From Plasmodium malariae (taxonomy: Eukaryota > Apicomplexa > Aconoidasida > Haemosporida > Plasmodiidae): a DNA stretch of 64,000 bases. Both the position numbers and the translations under genes were made by a program. Positions 61,203 to 64,000 of the stretch are shown here, one piece after another. The stretch lies in assembly GCF_900090045.1 (NCBI RefSeq), contig NC_041787.1, positions 248,001-312,000 on the forward strand, given 5' to 3'. Under the pieces are notes generated by a model. It was not told the origin of the DNA and searched no databases. It was given only the letters and a program-made list of their open reading frames with translations. Numbering within the stretch: position 1 is the first letter of the stretch; each line of letters begins with the position of its first letter.

Positions 61203-61940
61203 CACTTTTTTTTAAGAAATAAATAAAACAACAAAAAATTTAAGAAAAAATTAAAAATGAGAGTTAAAAAGACTTCTAACAATTAACACTTTACTCACTG
61301 TCCTAGTATAATTCTTAAAAATGTACTTTAAAAAGGGAACATATATTCACCATACTTTTGCGTCAAATTACATTTACGTATATTTCTGTTGTTCTTCTTA
61401 GCATTTGAAAAAAAAAAAAAAAAAAAAAAATTAAAAAAAAAAAAAATTACTACTTAACTTTGCTTGCTTGCTTATTTGTTCCTTCTTTTATTGTTCCTTA
61501 GGCGCTCCTTCCTTTATATAAACACATACTTTTTTTTAATTTTAACGAAAATAGGAAAAGAGAAATTGTTTTTTCTTTTTTTTTTCTCTTTTTTTATCCT
61601 TTAATTTTGCCCTGATGTTTTATAAATATTGTAAATGTACATTACGTTTGTTCTCCTATTCCGTTGTATATGTAAAAAAGGTTTAAATATGACATACAAT
61701 TTTTTTTCCTTTTTTTTTTTTTTTCTCTTTTTTTACAACAAATAACCAAAGGTAAACCAAACGAAGGCAAGTCTCTGAACAGGTCGTAAAAGAACATCTA
61801 TATTTTTATAAATAAATAAATTATGCAATTTGTATAATTTTTTTTTTTTTTTTTCGTTATCCCATTTTTTTTTTATAATCCTATGTAAAAATAAATATTC
61901 ATTTTTAGTAGTATGTTGGTATAAACGTTCCTGCTAATTT

Positions 61941-62000
<60 letters not shown>

Positions 62001-62180
62001 TATGCACATATATCATGCGTAGTGTCACTACATCTGGCAATAAAAAAATAAAAACATATTTCTTTATTCTATACATGAGCAAAAGCAAAACAACTGTAAT
62101 TAAAGAATTCATATACTAAAAAAAAAAATTAGCGAATTATGTAAAAAGTTTATATGCACAATATTTATGTACGTGTTTTA
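61203..62180. other. Spacer between SepSecS and the tail-anchored gene
   Basis: Poly-A at 61410-61446, T-rich stretches at 61700-61733 and 61838-61872, and (TA)n at 61948-61994. No gene is supported. Confidence 0.65.
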
Positions 62181-62605
62181 CTACATAATATATGGTATGA
62201 TTAAAAACGATAAACAGAAAAAAATTACTAAAATTACTAAAATTACTAAAAAAATTAAAACAAAAATGAGAAGAACCAAGCCGTTAGCCAGCTGCAGAGG
62301 AAAAGAGCAAAGACACAATTTGTTAATACATGTATAAAAAAGTATATTTACACCTTCATATATGCATATGTGGGGACGTCGTCCTCAGCTAATGCATACA
62401 AGGTTCCATCTCTTTCAAAAATTACATTAAAAAAAAATAGCTACCAATTAATACGAATAAAAAGAGTTAAAATCATCTATATAGGGTAAAAAGAGTAACA
62501 TAAAAGCTAAACAAAATAGTCAATTAGATTATTCAATCCGGACTGACAAATGCACGTGCTCCCCTATATATATATGTATATAATGATGTACACATATAAA
62601 TATAA

Positions 62606-62644
<39 letters not shown>

Positions 62645-62872
62645 GAGGTGCGCACATATACCTCTCCCCCTCTCGGAAGCGTTTCTCAGTCCATCCATAC
62701 GTTACCGCGTCTTCTTTACAGAACAGCGTTTTTGTCATGTACACCAAATAAATACTTACATTTATCAACACCTGTATAACCTTAAACTATAAGAGTTATT
62801 ATAACCTGCGTAAATTTCATGCATTCTTTGTTTTGTTCTTAATTTATATTTTTTCTCCCTATCCATACCCAT
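62181..62872 (-). CDS. 95-aa tail-anchored membrane protein, four exons
   Basis: Exons 62806-62872, 62662-62713, 62354-62411 and 62181-62291 join in phase (67+52+58+111 nt). The protein starts with a charged segment (MGMDREKKYKLRTKQRMHEI), continues through DAVTYGWTEKRFREGE and DGTLYALAEDDVPTYAYMK, and ends in one long hydrophobic span (LANGLVLLIFVLIFLVILVI and on) with a short tail. That is the layout of a tail-anchored protein inserted post-translationally in ER, mitochondrial or other membranes. Donors are GTTATA, GTATAT and GTGTAA, and acceptors ctgcag and gaaag. The start lies only 74 bases beyond the stop of the HAD gene. Function and family unknown. The second exon acceptor is the weakest part. 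Confidence 0.5.
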
Positions 62873-62946
62873 TTTAGTTATACTATATATATGGTGTTCG
62901 CCTTTACCATTTCGACGAATTGGGTGATTTAAGCAGAGGCACAGCT

Positions 62947-63993
62947 TTAATGCAGAACGTTGTTAAAAATGGTACTTCTACGACTTGGAGTGATAGCGGT
63001 ACTAGTAGAATTAGCAGTTGCAGTGATAGCAACGGCAGTAGTAGCATCCGCAGTTGTAGCATCCGCAGTTGTAGCATCCGCAGTTGTAGCATCCGCAGTT
63101 GTAGCATCCACAGCAGTAACACCCGTAGTAGCATTTTTAATGGAATTTAATGCACCACCTAATATAGCGTTTGTGGACGCATCGGCGGAGTTGGGGAGCC
63201 CGGCATCGCTGCTGCTGTTAAAGAAGTAATAGAACAGTTCGTGTTCCGCTATCAGTTTTTGACATGTGGGTTCTGATAAAAACTTCAAGGATTTAAATAT
63301 ACAAGATGAATATTGATTTAACTGAGAAATAAAAAAGCAAGCATTTCTTTCGTCATTTCCATCCCCTACAGAATATATAAAACATATAAAAGATGCATTA
63401 AATAGATAGGGAGATAATAGTTCATTAATAATTTGATGAAATATAACTTTTTTCCAATCTTTCGGATCAATTAGTGAATTTATTAATCTATCCCTAGCAG
63501 ATATTATTCTAATATTATTATGCATAATAAATGACCAAACAAAAGGTATAAATTTCTTAGCTGAATTTATTAACCATTCTAAACTTGCATTTGTTACTAT
63601 TACTAATTTACCTTGTGTTAAACATAAATTTAATGTATTAATTACTACTGTACTTAACTTAGTAAATAGCTGTTTTATATGTACTGGAATCGTATCATAT
63701 AATCCTAGCTTCATTTTTATAGTGATCCAACTCGTTGGTAATATAGTATCATCATAATCAAAGACTATTAATTTCTTACATATAAATGGTTTACTAGGTA
63801 TTATAACATTTCCTTTAACTATCTGATTGGTATTAGTTCTTACTATTTTATCGTCATTACAATTTATACTTGATGAGGCATTTTTATTTTTTTCATCCTG
63901 TACTTTTTTTATTTCATTTACATGCACATCTTTCGAGTAACTTTTGTAATTAACTGGATTTCCAACAGGGTACAAACTCCATATCTTTTCCAT
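62947..63993 (-). CDS. HAD-like phosphatase with ADATT repeat tail
   Basis: A single exon of 348 aa with its ATG at 63993, close to the right edge. The core has VFDYDDTILPTSW (HAD motif I, DxDDT, with the nucleophile Asp first), LVIVTNAS (motif II, Thr) and SVGDGNDERNACF (motif IV, GDGxDE). Together these support a phosphohydrolase of the HAD superfamily, possibly acting on a small phosphorylated metabolite or a protein. The motif III Lys is not obvious (KKVIFHQ is a candidate). The last 80 residues are Ala/Thr/Ser-rich with five copies of ADATT (63040-63110), and end STIFNNVLH. The substrate is unknown. A short upstream exon beyond the window edge cannot be ruled out. Confidence 0.8.
   Translation of the reverse strand: MEKIWSLYPVGNPVNYKSYSKDVHVNEIKKVQDEKNKNASSSINCNDDKIVRTNTNQIVKGNVIIPSKPFICKKLIVFDYDDTILPTSWITIKMKLGLYDTIPVHIKQLFTKLSTVVINTLNLCLTQGKLVIVTNASLEWLINSAKKFIPFVWSFIMHNNIRIISARDRLINSLIDPKDWKKVIFHQIINELLSPYLFNASFICFIYSVGDGNDERNACFFISQLNQYSSCIFKSLKFLSEPTCQKLIAEHELFYYFFNSSSDAGLPNSADASTNAILGGALNSIKNATTGVTAVDATTADATTADATTADATTADATTAVAITATANSTSTAITPSRRSTIFNNVLH
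63036..63115 (-). repeat. 15-bp in-frame repeat (ADATT) in the HAD gene
   Basis: About five copies of GTAGCATCCGCAGTT as read on the plus strand, much less AT-rich than the rest of the window. Confidence 0.95.
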
Positions 63994-64000
63994 TTTATCG

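Overview
This window is nuclear DNA from a malaria parasite (genus Plasmodium) or a very close haemosporidian. The evidence is strongly AT-biased DNA with long poly(dA)/(dT) and (TA)n tracts, Asn/Lys-rich low-complexity inserts inside conserved proteins, and many short introns with GTA/GTT donors and T-rich acceptors. From memory, the order NAP-L, ubiquitin-conjugating E2, eIF5A and ADAT3 resembles the left arm of P. falciparum chromosome 12. I could not check this, and the species cannot be fixed from sequence alone.

Layout. 0-10 kb: the start of a TBCC-domain gene (minus, cut by the left edge), a 12-span MFS transporter with two huge loops (plus), and a Sua5/YrdC tRNA-modification enzyme (minus). 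10-16 kb: a three-exon cytochrome c/c1 heme lyase (plus) facing NAP-L (minus), whose first exon is only 24 nt. 17-22.5 kb: repeat-rich, with a cryptic GC-richer locus. 22.5-24.7 kb: a five-exon UBE2D-type E2. 25-29 kb: two candidate micro-genes and a five-exon 115-aa coiled-coil protein. 29-36.5 kb: a large repeat-bearing protein (minus), a RAD51/RecA-fold protein (plus) and eIF5A (minus). 38.9-44.6 kb: a nine-exon polytopic membrane protein, a two-exon secreted protein, a small unknown protein and a SNAPC1-like protein, all minus. 46.3-51.9 kb: ADAT3 (plus), a five-exon mL43-like mitoribosomal protein (plus), a 49-aa gene (minus) and a four-exon 65-aa membrane microprotein (plus). 52-64 kb: a partial Cys-rich gene (minus), an 881-aa membrane protein (plus), SepSecS (minus) with a small membrane-protein gene nested antisense in its first intron, a four-exon tail-anchored protein (minus) and a HAD-like phosphatase (minus).

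Themes. Several genes serve translation and tRNA biology: Sua5 (t6A37), ADAT3 (inosine 34), SepSecS (Sec-tRNA), eIF5A (hypusine) and an mL43-like subunit. They are separate genes and not an operon. Much of the apparently empty sequence holds short multi-exon genes that an intronless ORF scan misses. I rebuilt these by hand from splice sites and reading phase, so their models are predictions. No CRISPR array, insertion sequence, tRNA or rRNA gene was seen.
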